Source: Flaveria trinervia
Taxonomy: Eukaryota; Streptophyta; Magnoliopsida; Asterales; Asteraceae
Direction of reading: 5' to 3'
Length of the DNA stretch: 64,000 nucleotides
NCBI GenBank assembly: GCA_025506515.1
Contig: CM046457.1
Span: 39,318,231-39,382,230 of the forward strand
The notes below the pieces were generated by a model. It saw only the letters and a list, made by a program, of their open reading frames with translations. It had not been told where the DNA came from and made no database searches. This document shows positions 22,532-32,549 of this stretch, one piece after another. Both the position numbers and the translations under genes were made by a program. Each line of letters starts with the position of its first letter. The stretch's first letter is position 1.

Positions 22532-24243
22532 CCTAGATCGGCAATGAATTTCTTCAACCATGCAGCTTCTTGAGCTGCCAATGAGGCGGCGACGTATTAT
22601 GATTCTGTAGTTGATAGAGCCACCGCATCCTGTTTGGAGCTCTTCCAAGAGACTGCTCCTCCATTCAGAATGAAAATATATCCCGACTGTGACCGTCAAT
22701 CATCACGATTTGTTTGGAAACTCGCATCCGTGTAACCTTTTACAGCGAGTTCCTCATCACCAGATCCACATATTAGGAACATATCTTGTGTCCTCCTTAG
22801 GTACTTAAGGATGTTCTTAACAACCATCCAATGACTGTTTCCAGTATTTTGCTGGTATCGGCTTGTCATGCTTAAGGCGCATGACACGTCCGGTCGAGTG
22901 CATATCATTGCATACATGACGGATCCAATAACAGATGCGTATGGGATTGCCTTCATTTTATCTTGCTCATCCTTTGAGCTAGGACATTGAGTCGTACTCA
23001 ATATCGTTCCTCTTTGAATAGGTACCGTACCTTTCTTAGAGTTCTCCATCTTGAACCTTTTCAAGATTTTATCAATGTATGCACTTTGATTTAAACCAAA
23101 CAACCGCCTTGATCTATCCCTATAGATCTTTATTCCCAGAATATAGACGGCTTCACCAAGATCTTTGATGGAAAAACAACTTCCAAGCCAGGTTTCTACA
23201 CCTTCCAAGGTTGGAATGTCATTTCCAAATAGTAGTATGTCATCTACATACAATACTAGGAAAGTGATGATGCTCCCCTACACAAGCTTCATCAGCGTTC
23301 TTGATGAATCCGAATTTAATTATTTCTTCATCAAAATGGTGATTCCAACTTCTCAATGCTTGTTTCAATCCATAGATTGATTTCTTTAACTTGCATACTT
23401 TATCAGGATGTTTTGGATCGACAAAACCTTCAGGCTAAACCATATAGACATCTTCCTCAAGATATCCATTTAGGAAAGTGGTTTTGACATCCCTTTGCCA
23501 AATCTCATAATCATAATGAGCAGCTATGGCAAACAATATCCTTATAGACTTTAGCATCGCAACAGGTGAGAAAGTTTCATCATAATCAACCCCTTGAGTT
23601 TGAGTGAAACCCTTTGCTACAAGTCTAGCCTTATAAGTATCCAAGTTTCCATGCATATCGGTTTTCTTCTTGAAAACCCACTTGCTTCCAACTACTTTGG
23701 AGTTAAGAGGTGGTACAACCAAGTCCCATACTTGATTGTCATGCATGGATTGCATCTTAATGATCATGGCCTCGAGCCATTTGTCACAATCCGAATTGGA
23801 CACTGCATCATGGTATGTGGTTGGTCCATCTGAATCTACCACATAGCATCCATCCATGAAAAATCTGTATCTTTCAGGTGGATTACTAGTTCTACCACTT
23901 CTGCGAACGTTTTGTGTGTATTGATCAACCACTTGATCATCTTCAACATCCTCATTTTGAGTGCTAGTTTCAACCAAACGTGCATTGGGTTGTGGTTCTT
24001 GATCCTCCTCAAGATCCACTATTCTACTGCTAGTTCCTTCAATAAGGAACTTTGCTTCTAAGAAATCACCCTTTCTGGCAACAAACACCTTTTGTTCCAG
24101 TGGATCATAGAAATAATATCCCATAGAATCTCTAGGATATCCAACAAAGATGCACTTGGTGGATCGGACTTCCAAGTGTTAAGCCCCACAACCCTAGACC
24201 CTGAAGTATGATAGGGATGGAACTCTTCCATGCCACTTCTCAA
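22532..24243 (-). pseudogene. Element C reverse transcriptase and first part of RNase H
   Basis: Reading leftward from the integrase end: the KCIFVGYPRDSMGYYFYDP block, a polar linker (DLEEDQEPQPNARLVE), RT start NSDCDKWLEAMI, SKWVFKKKTDMHGN, TYKARLVAKGFTQ and WQRDVKTTFLNGYLEEDVYM (first Asp). CKLKKSIYGLKQ and the YVDD box in YVDDILLFGNDIP (about 23225-23255) follow, then IKIYRDRSRRLFGLNQSAY and the RNase H beginning (DEELAVKGYTDASFQTN, SKQDAVALSTTESEY). It is cut at 22532 by D. Stops lie at about 23437, 23275 and 22695. A1 encodes the same protein (1-929). Confidence 0.93.
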
Positions 24244-25300
24244 AGGGTGTCCTTTCCACCTTTTTGGTTGGGGCCATATTTAGAATACGGGCCGCAGAGA
24301 GCAAGGCGAAATCCCAAAATCATAGAGGTAATGTGCTTCTAGCCATCATAGATCGGACCATATCCAATAAGGTTCGATTCATCCTCTCAGACACACCATT
24401 ATGTTGTGGTGTTCCAGGTGGAGTGAGTTGTGAGACAAACCCACAACTCCAAAGATGATCTTGAAAAGCATCACTTAGGTTTTCACCTCCTCTATCAGTG
24501 CGGAGAGCTTTAATTGACTTGTTGAGTTGATTTTCTACTTCATTCTTGAAGATTTTGAACATTTCAAAAGCTTCATCTTGGTGCCGTAATAAGTACACAT
24601 ACCTATAGCGACTATAATCATCGGTAAAGGTAATGAAGTATCTTTCACGATTCCTAGTCATTGGCTTAAAAGGACCACATACACCCGAATGTATGATTCC
24701 TAATAAGTCTTTTGCCCTTTCGTTAGTTCCACTAAAGGGTGCCTTAGTCATTTTTCCTTGTACATAAGATTCACATACATCAAATGAATCACATTCCTTT
24801 GTTTTTAAAAGACCATTCTTTTGTACTATTTGAATTCTTTTCTTGTTTATATGACCAAGACGACAATGCCAAAGATAGGTATCACTCAAATCCAACTTGA
24901 GTTTCTTGGTGCTAGTTTGGTACAATGAACTATTTAAAGTATTTTCATGAACCATTTCATAAATACCATTAATGGGAATAGCTTTAAAGTAGAACATATC
25001 ATTTAAAGAAACATGAATATCCTTTTCAACAAATGATAATACATATCCAAATTGTTTTAATAGGGCTACCGAAATAATATTCCTAGTCAAACTAGGAGCA
25101 TACAAAACATTGTTCAAAATTACTTCCAAACCATTTGGAAGTTTCAAGATGTAGTCACCACGGGCTTAAACTTGAACTTTAGCCCCATTGCCCATGTAGA
25201 GGCTAACATCCCCTTTCTTGAAGTCACTACTTCTTTTGAACCCCTGCAACAAATTGCAAATGTGAGTTCCACATCCGGTATCTAATACCCATGTGTTAGA
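24244..25300 (-). pseudogene. Element C protease and integrase (first catalytic Asp lost)
   Basis: The protease region ends in LPNGLEVILNNVLYAPSLTR. The pre-integrase zinc region has YLWHCRLGHINKKRIQ and CDSFDVCESYVQGKMTK. The integrase core has FITFTDDYSRY, IKALRTDRGGENL (second Asp) and QHNGVSERMNRTLLDMVRSM (Glu). The first catalytic Asp should stand before VCGPF, but the sequence reads IHSGVCGPF, so Asp is Gly. A stop lies near 25165. The frame runs to about 24320, with a shift before the RT part. Confidence 0.9.
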
Positions 25301-25302
25301 GC

Positions 25303-26230
25303 ATGTGTAAATCAATATGGATCATGTATATTGTACCTGAGATTTGCCCAGCTTCCCTCTTTGCTTTGAACTCTTGGAGATGGACAGGACAATTTCTTGC
25401 CCAATGTCCAATCTCCCCACACTTGAAGCATGGGTCATTAGTAGCAACCTTTTGCTTCTTCTCTTATGGTTTGGGGGGCACCCTTACCACTCCTTTCCTT
25501 TTTCCCCATCCGGGTCCCTTGCCCTTGGCAACCTTTGCCTTGGGTGTGGGATGAGGCCTTTTCTTGTTCCCATCTTCATTGATGGTGAGAACGGGTAAAA
25601 CCCTTTTACCCATGGCCGCCACGGCCGTTTTGAGCATTGAGTGAAGCTCACCAATGCTTTTGTCCCAAGCATTCATGTTGTAGTTCAACACGAACGTCTC
25701 AAACCTTTTAGTAAGGCCATTGAGGATGAAATCCGTGGCTAATTCCTTCGAGACAGGACAATTAAGCCTTTCGAGGCGGTCAATGTGGCTTTTCATCTTA
25801 ACTACATAAGATGAAATCGATTGGTTGTCGTCCATACGACATGCATGGAGTGCTCGAACTGTTTCGAAGCGCTCAACCCTCGCTTGCTGTTGGAACGTTT
25901 CCTTCAGCTGGGTTATCATGTCATAAGCTCTGTGATGTTCATACTCCTTTTGGAGATCCGGAGTCATGCTCACCAGCATGAGACAAGACACTTGGACGGA
26001 GTCCTCAGTGTACTTCAGCCAATCGTTATAAGCCTCCTCATCATACTCAGTAAGTTGATCAGGGATAGGGTGTCTAAAATATATGATCGTCTCTCTTTCT
26101 TGAGAATGATTCTAAAGTTTTGATACCAATCAATGAAATTATTATGATTTAGACGTTCCTTTTGGAGAATCCCTCTCAATGATTGGGCGGACGCAGATGA
26201 ATTCTCATGATTATCATTATTGGTGGCCAT
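25303..26230 (-). pseudogene. Element C gag (one frameshift)
   Basis: Starts ATGGCCACCAATAATGATAA at 26230 (MATNNDNHENSSASAQSLRG). The core includes NHNNFIDWYQNFRIILKKER, a frameshift near 26050, then DLQKEYEHHRAYDMITQLKE, RALHACRMDDNQSISSYVVK and DFILNGLTKRFETFVLNYN. It ends in a basic tail (KKRPHPTPKAKVAKGKGPGW), a stop near 25464 and the zinc knuckle CFKCGEIGHWARNC (about 25385-25430). The length fits Copia gag of the TNT1/Tork-like kind; the exact lineage is not resolved here. Confidence 0.9.
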
Positions 26231-27646
26231 CTACAAAATTTAACAAAGAACTATTTTAGTATTTTTGATATTGCTATTTTAAATAATTAATACCTTTTAA
26301 GGTCATTTTCATATTAAAATCTAGAACCCCACATTACATTTAAATTTTGGTTAGGTGACCTTTATCCCATGATTTAAATTAATAAGCTGGTCAACGATTG
26401 ACGGTTGCAACCATTTGCAACTTCTAGAGGTATGGGATCGACTTTAAATATCATATATAAAGTCGGCATGTTAATCCCATCAACACCATTTGGAAACCAT
26501 ATTGTAAGTGATCCATTTAACATGGTTTGCAAATGAAGTTACCCTACTTGCACACACATGGGAGTTTACCAACATAAGTGGTTAGGTGACCTTTATCCCA
26601 CAAATGTGGTATCCCCACCTTAAGTCACAAGTTCCCTCTAAAGGGTTAGGTGACCTTTATCCCATTAAGAGTTTCCAGATGACTCAAGTGTTGTGCAAAA
26701 GGACGGTGTTAAAGTTGTTTGAAAATATTTAGAGATTTCAAAATTCTAGTTTAGAAAAGTCTATGTACTTGTACTTGCATGCTTTCAAATACAAGATACC
26801 CTATGATCTTTTGATTAAAACCCATTTTAATCTTTAAAATTATTAAATCATTTTAATAAACTTTTATTTTGTTTTAATGATTAAGAATCTTTTAATTAGT
26901 TTGTTTTAATCATGGATAGGATAGATAAAGCAAATATCACATACATGCCATCAACCACAATAATATAAACAAAACAACATAGCATATGTGCATAACCATA
27001 GCATCTAAAGTGGTCCACACTTGTTTGCCATCACAAGTGTGGTCCATAGGGCATTCCTAAGGTCATAACAAAACACATAGAAAGCTTCCAAAAGCCTCCC
27101 ACTTGAAACCGCATCCAAAATGCTCCATGTTTCTCTTATGACCTTTCTTTGTGCTTCCAACGCGTACGTCTTCATATTACAAGATATAAAGTCCTAATAC
27201 AAGATATCTAGTAAAATGAAAAATACACCTAATCTATTTATTACAACCCAATAATAAATAAATTACATTTTTAAACAAAGCACAAATAAATTAATATACA
27301 ACCCCATTGAATAAACAAAAACAACCATTGCATTCATCCAAACAACACAAGGCCAAAAGCTAGGTTATGCACTAACTAAAATCCATCATATCATCCAAAT
27401 ATAACAAAGAATCCCCACTAAAACCCATGAAATTTCAGCCAACATGAATTGAGATTTCGGGTTTTAAACATATCCAAAGAATATACATATCAACATACAT
27501 ATCTTTCAAGGTTTAATCACAAACATGTGTAATATAACCTTGAAAGATTTGGGGATTCAACATACAAGAATATTGCAGCCCATAAGAGGGTTATGAAGTC
27601 CCATAAAATGATTTTTAAAGGACAGGAACAAGCAAGCAATCCACAT
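26231..27646 (-). other. Element C leader (5' UTR), with a thrice-repeated 21-mer
   Basis: About 1.4 kb A+T-rich, no supported ORF. GGTTAGGTGACCTTTATCCC (plus a final A) occurs identically at 26349-26369, 26580-26600 and 26644-26664. Leaders of Copia elements hold packaging and dimerisation signals; whether this repeat is one is not known. Confidence 0.75.
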
Positions 27647-27664
27647 AACCGGCTCTAGATGCCA
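27647..27664 (-). promoter_or_regulatory. Element C primer binding site (variant)
   Basis: Directly after the LTR end the minus strand reads TGGCATCTAGAGCCGG, a variant of the initiator tRNA-Met site TGGTATCAGAGCC with a changed base and an inserted one. Confidence 0.6.
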
Positions 27665-27665
27665 T

Positions 27666-28596
27666 TGTAGGGTTTGTTAGAAGATGAAATCCAAGTTTAA
27701 CCTATTAAACTTTCTGAAAAACACAGCAGAAGTGGATCATTATAACATTGTTTATAAGCTGAAAATCCAGATTTATCTTTGATGTTATAAGTTTTAAACA
27801 AACCCAAGAACAAGAGAATCTTTTATATGTGAATGATGCTTACTATGATAATGCAACCAACACATTATGGACAGCTATGAAGAAGCTGCCATAATCTACC
27901 TTTCAGCAGCAAGATGTTCGAGAATGGAAGATGATGTTGTCCAAGAAATCGACCAAAGCACCAAAGGAGGTCCTCTCAAGCTTGTATACCCCAAGCTTGA
28001 TTGCAAAACACCTTCTTGTTAGGAAGAAACACCACCAAAACAACTCAAAACCCTCCAAATGCTGCTGCTTGTGCCGAGAACTTTTAGAGAGAGAGAGAGT
28101 TTTTGTTCAATGTTTCATGTCTAAAGAGAGGTCAAAAGTTGAGTGTATGACTTGTTTTATTATGTGTGTTTTCAAGAAGGAAAAGGAGCCAATCCCTTTC
28201 AATTGGAGCAGCCGAAATTAAGTTAAAAAGGAGTTTTTCCCTCTTAAACAAACACACACATTATATTAAACTAGTCACTTAATAAGTTATACAATTAATC
28301 ATTTAATTGTATAAGTTATACACCCCTTTTATTATTTGATGTTATCTAACCTACTTAAATAACATTACAAATAATATTCATGAACAAAATATCCTAATAA
28401 GTTGTTCCATCTCATATGCAACTTATTTAGAAAACCTATTTTCTAAATTTGGTGTGGTTATTTAATTGCATGATCATATCGTCAATTAAATAATTGTTTG
28501 TCTTTGCAAAGCTTGTTATTGGGTATAACCCGACTTGGATCATAACATATTAACCGCATCAATATTCTACGTGTCTTCGGCATATAGAATCCTACA
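27666..28596 (-). repeat. 5' LTR of element C
   Basis: Near-identical to 11917-12849; plus-strand ends TGTAGGGTTT and GAATCCTACA. The two LTRs differ at scattered sites, so the insertion is not very recent. Confidence 0.95.
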
Positions 28597-28601
28597 CCTT
28601 T
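28597..28601. repeat. Target-site duplication CCTTT, right copy (element C)
   Basis: Same five bases as 11912-11916. Confidence 0.92.
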
Positions 28602-29142
28602 ATCATAAAGCTGGACCACCTTTCCACTACGACTCTGATTAGACACCAACTTTATATAAGTTGGTGAAAGGTCCATGCTTTTGGTAACTGTACATTGAGG
28701 TCTTGAGTTTGTACTTTCTGACTTTATGTACCTTTATTCTTTTTGGAATACATTTGGATGTGAGCTATGGCTTGTCATAGTCACTAGTCAAAAGGCAATT
28801 TGCCTTTTGACTCCACATTGATTTTGTTGTTGTCTAGATCATGTATCCAGTTGGCCTTGAAAGTATGACTGCCTGTAGGTTGTAGTATAAGTATCTCTGG
28901 TCCTTGTATCATATTGTTATTGCATTGTAAACACCTGTAAAGAACTAGAGATAAATATATATTATCCTTGAAAACCAATTACTTGTGTTCTAGTTCTTTC
29001 TCTTTATTACTTGTGGTTCTTAGCTCTCATATAAATTGGTTTTTCTAGTTCCCTATTTGATCTGTTAAGTGTTCTAAAGAACTCTCCTCACTTGTGTTGT
29101 TGTGTTGTAGAAAGTGCATTGCACAATTCTTACGGTCCTGCA
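28602..29142 (+). repeat. E2 5' LTR (5' end missing)
   Basis: Reverse complement of the E3 LTR matches here: CATAAAGCTGGACC, GGTCCATGCTTTTGGTAA, TGTGAGCTATGGC. It ends GGTCCTGCA two bases before the primer site. The first about 240 bp of the LTR are missing or scrambled in the junction at 11862-11911. An AAATATATATTAT box at about 28945-28957 could be the TATA element. Confidence 0.82.
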
Positions 29143-29144
29143 TT

Positions 29145-29156
29145 TGGTATTAAAGC
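29145..29156 (+). promoter_or_regulatory. E2 primer binding site (decayed)
   Basis: TGGTATTAAAGC, two bases after the LTR end, as in E1; two differences from the tRNA-Met complement TGGTATCAGAGC. Confidence 0.7.
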
Positions 29157-29227
29157 ATTTCAGGCTCTAGATATAAGATCTCCCCATCTTAAGATCCCTC
29201 ACACACACGAAATACTTAACATCTCAA

Positions 29228-30541
29228 ATGGCATCTATCTCTAAAGCTCACATGGAAACTGGAACCATGACAAAATCTCCACTGATCACTCCTGAAGGCT
29301 TTGATACTTGGTGTCAAAGAGTGGAAGGTTTTATCAAGTCTCAAGACTACAGGATGTGGGACTCTGTTGTTGAAGAACCTTACATACCAAGCACCCCATC
29401 TGCTACTAGTGGTGGTATGATTCCTAAAGTTGTGGCTAACTTCTCTCATGAAGACATAAAGAGAATAGAGATTGATCAAAAAGCCATGACAGCCCTTCAA
29501 ACTTGCTCTTCCAAACTCAATCTACAAAGGCTTCAAGAAGTACAAGACTACAAAGCAACTATGGAATCACTAAAGCTTATGTATGAGGGCTCAACTGAAG
29601 CCAAGGAGAACAAGAAAGATCTCTTCAAGCAGCAGTTTCAAAACTTCACCTTCAAAGTAGGTGAGACTAGGACTCAACAATACTTCAGGTATGTTGAGAT
29701 TATGGATACTCTAATGGATGTTGGAGTAACTCTTGAAAATAGGGACATTGTAAGGAAGTTTATGTCCTCTCTTCCTAGACAATGGACACATTATTCTGTT
29801 GTTATAAAGAGGATTGAGAACTTTAAGACTCTTACTCTAACAGAGTTGTATGGTATTCTCAGTGGATACCAGATGGAGATGAACATGCAAAATTCATCTG
29901 GTAACTCTAGCAATCAAATGGGTTTAGCTCTTCTTGTGACTAAAAGAGATAGCATAAAACCTTAACATCATCTTATATGCTACACTGGCAACTCATAAAA
30001 GGGTCCATTCATCACTTCCTAGAGATTCCAAAAGAAAACTATAGTCAAGGAAGTCGCTTCCAATGGACAAGTTCTTCTCATGCTTTTGTCTCTGCTAATG
30101 AATCCTCAGGCAACTTTCTCTTCACTGTTGAAGACTTTGACTGTATCCATCCAGATGATGTGGAGTATATGGAATAGTTTAGCACATGGCTCTTCTCACT
30201 CACAAAGCCAAGAAGTTCTACAAGAGTGCAAGGCACCAAGTGCAAATGGTGGCCAAACTCAATCCAGACCAAACTACACTGAGACTGCTCCCCAAAATAA
30301 GAAGCCAAAGCTGCAAGCTGCACTTGCTATTAAAGAAGGAGGCTTTGATTGGAGCTTTCAGGTGGAAGATGCATCTCCAAATCAAGCACTCATGGCTGAC
30401 CACGATGAAGCCAAGGAATTCGAACATCTTTGCACTCCTGAATGTATTGCTATAGTTAATAGATAAAAGTTTTCAACTTAGAGATGAGATCTGATCTTGA
30501 GCCATTGAACATCTTAAAATCTGATTTCAAAAAGGCTGAAA
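29228..30541 (+). pseudogene. E2 gag, 5' part; zinc knuckle deleted
   Basis: Starts ATGGCATCTATCTC (MASISKAHMETGTMTK). The frame stays open for 245 codons through FDTWCQRVEGFIKSQDYRMW, LKLMYEGSTEAKENKKDLFK, FQNFTFKVGETRTQQYF and RKFMSSLPRQWTHYSV, and stops at 29965. A second, broken part carries SSHAFVSANESSG and MALLTHKAKKFYK. Compared with E1, the about 30 codons after KKFYK, including nearly all of the CCHC knuckle, are gone; sequence resumes at ECKAPSANGGQTQ. At 30541 the Gypsy array interrupts the gene. Gag of the same family as E1; the particle protein could not bind RNA through the missing knuckle. Confidence 0.9.
30537..30541. repeat. Target-site duplication TGAAA, left copy (Gypsy array)
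   Basis: TGAAA directly before the first LTR; repeated at 51430-51434 directly after the fourth LTR. There is no such pair around the inner LTRs. Confidence 0.92.
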
Positions 30542-32041
30542 TGTAACACCCCAAAAAGTCAAAACGAGTCATTAAGGATAATGGGCTTAATTAATGGGTA
30601 TTTATAAAGGAAAAGGGTTATGGGCTAAATTGGGTTCATGGGCAAGAGCCTAAGTGATTAAGGCCAATAATCAGCCCCTTAACCCACCCAAATCAGCCTC
30701 ATCTACATCATTTGCCACCGTAGCCACCAAATTCGTAGAGAGAGAAAGTAGAGAGAGAAAGTGAAGGAAACTCAAGATTTGGAGTTTCAAAGTTCAAAGG
30801 ATTGAAGATCTGGGTGTTGGAGCACCAAAACACAAGAAATGAGCAACAAATCTAGGTAAGAATCAACCTCTAAACCCTTCTGTAGATCAAACCCGGATTC
30901 TAGGGTTTTGGGTTTTGAAAAGTAGCAAAGATCGCATAAAGGTCACATTTTTACGTATGAAAACATGTATAAAGCTTAGATTTGGCCTCATGGATGATAA
31001 ACTAAGATATTGGACGTAAAAAGTTATGATTTTGGGTTAAAACGAGCTAGTTCGTAATTTTTATGCGATGTGCGAAACTGTACATGCATCCGGAGAATTT
31101 GCATATTCAATCAACAAAACTATGAGGACTTCCTGCGAAACTATAACATGGTTTTCCAACGAAAGTTGGGCGAAACTGGTAGCGAAGATGCCAGCGAAAC
31201 TGCATGCGAAACTAGTAGCAAAACTGCTGGTGAAACTAGTAGCGAAACTGTTGGCGAATCTAGTTGCGAAATTGCTGATCTTGTAGCGAAATTAGGTAGA
31301 AATTAACCCCTTTAAGTGTCAATTCATCTGCAGGCTGTGTACTTAATAAGTTAAGTATTATATATAATGAAAAGTGAAACTTAATGAATGTTACCCCGGG
31401 CCCATTTAATGATGGAAAGTCTTGCAAGCACTATCATAGACTTCACTTATGTGAGTCTGATTTATGACGATGGATCCATATTCATGAGCAGGCTATGTGC
31501 CTTGCAGTGTGGATCAACTATCGGGGGTTAGCTACCGTTTTCATGTGTACTGACAGGGATCGGCATTTTTTGTCGATCAACATGGAGCTCTTGCTTTGTG
31601 CAATCTCGTTTATGATGAAGTGAAAGCTATGAAAGAATGAAAGATAATGAACATGCTTATTATGATCAAAATGTTATATATTATGTATGTGTGGTCATTA
31701 TATGAAGGATAAAGCTATACTTTCTTATTTACCTAAAACTAGAACTCACTTAGCAAAGCTGACTTTTATGCATAATAGTTGGCAGGTAAGTGTTGATGCT
31801 GAGGATGGCACCAGGGAGCTACTTGGGGAACTATGGATGACATTCCTGCTTATGAAATCTTCATTGCAAATTAAGAACAAGTATTATGTTTTGTTTTAGT
31901 TAAAGGGAAAATGTATGAGTACGATATGGTTTCTAAGTTTTAAATGAATGTCTAACTATTTCCGCTGCAATGTTTTGTTATTAAACTAATTTTATGATAT
32001 GATTAACCGAGTGTGAGGCTTATCGGGAATGGGGCCTTACA
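30542..32041 (+). repeat. Gypsy LTR 1 (type A)
   Basis: 1500 bp, TGTAACACCCC...GGGGCCTTACA (TGTAA/TTACA ends). Type A features: AAAAAGTCAAAACG start block, GCAACAAATCTAGG, a GCGAAAC minisatellite, and the end AAACTAATTTTATGATATG...CTTATCGGGAATGG. A TATA-like TATTTATAAAGG lies at 30599-30610. Confidence 0.95.
31160..31300 (+). repeat. GCGAAACT minisatellite in LTR 1
   Basis: About nine imperfect units of the form GTAGCGAAACTGCTG (roughly 15 bp), absent from LTRs 3 and 4 and repeated in LTR 2 at about 37785-37920. Because the unit is a multiple of three it stays open in two frames, giving false ORFs rich in SET/AKL repeats. Confidence 0.85.
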
Positions 32042-32043
32042 AG

Positions 32044-32057
32044 TTGATATAAGAGCC
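32044..32057 (+). promoter_or_regulatory. Gypsy unit 1 primer binding site
   Basis: TTGATATAAGAGCC, two bases after the LTR; a tRNA-Met-type site (TGGTATCAGAGCC) with changes. Same sequence in unit 2 (38667-38680) and unit 3 (45042-45055). Confidence 0.75.
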
Positions 32058-32549
32058 AAAGTTTAAGAGAATTGGGTAAAATATTTTCAAAACCTAAACT
32101 TAAACTGAAAATTGGATTGAATGAAGGATGCCAATCCAAGTAGCTACGTGCCATCAGGTAAATGTTTCATGTAAAATTTGGAATTATATGCGTGTGCTCT
32201 ATGTTCTATGTGCTTTTAGATTTGAATACTGACATGCGTTAGGATAGTGATTGCTTGGGACAGGAGAGTAAGGTAAGTGGTTATCACACTTGGCCACTGT
32301 AATTAAGGACTTACTACTTACAATGAACTGGGCAATTATCTTGAATAACAATTTTGGTGTTTGAATCTTATAGAAATTAGTCAAGGCTGGTAGAAAATCT
32401 GGGAAGGCAACCTGAGGAGGTGCTCGTGGCAGGTGTACTACTGAGCCACGTGTCTCCGGAGCAAAACTAAGGCTCCCGAGACTATACATGAGGAGTCAGA
32501 CCTCCATAGTCACCCGGAGGGTGAGGGATCAGCCACCCTCAAATCCACT
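32058..32549 (+). other. Gypsy unit 1 leader
   Basis: Between primer site and the first supported gag methionine; no conserved ORF. Its copies lie at 38681-39172 and 45056-45548. Confidence 0.7.

Larger units (their letters stand above)
11917..28596 (-). mobile_element. Ty1/Copia element C, full structure, split by element D
   Basis: Minus-strand element with two LTRs (933 and 931 bp) starting TGTAGG and ending CCTACA on the plus strand, flanked by CCTTT on both sides. Inside, right to left: primer site, leader of about 1.4 kb, gag, protease, integrase, RT, RNase H, 3' UTR and polypurine tract. An 8.6-kb element (D) sits in RNase H. Without D the element is about 8.0 kb. It belongs to the same broad family as A1. 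The genes carry stops and frameshifts, so it is inactive. Confidence 0.93.

Noticed and set aside
31068..31306. ORFs with repeated AKL or SET residues in the Gypsy LTR (also at 37693-37931)
   Set aside because: They are translations of the GCGAAAC minisatellite in an LTR; the frame exists because the repeat unit is a multiple of three.
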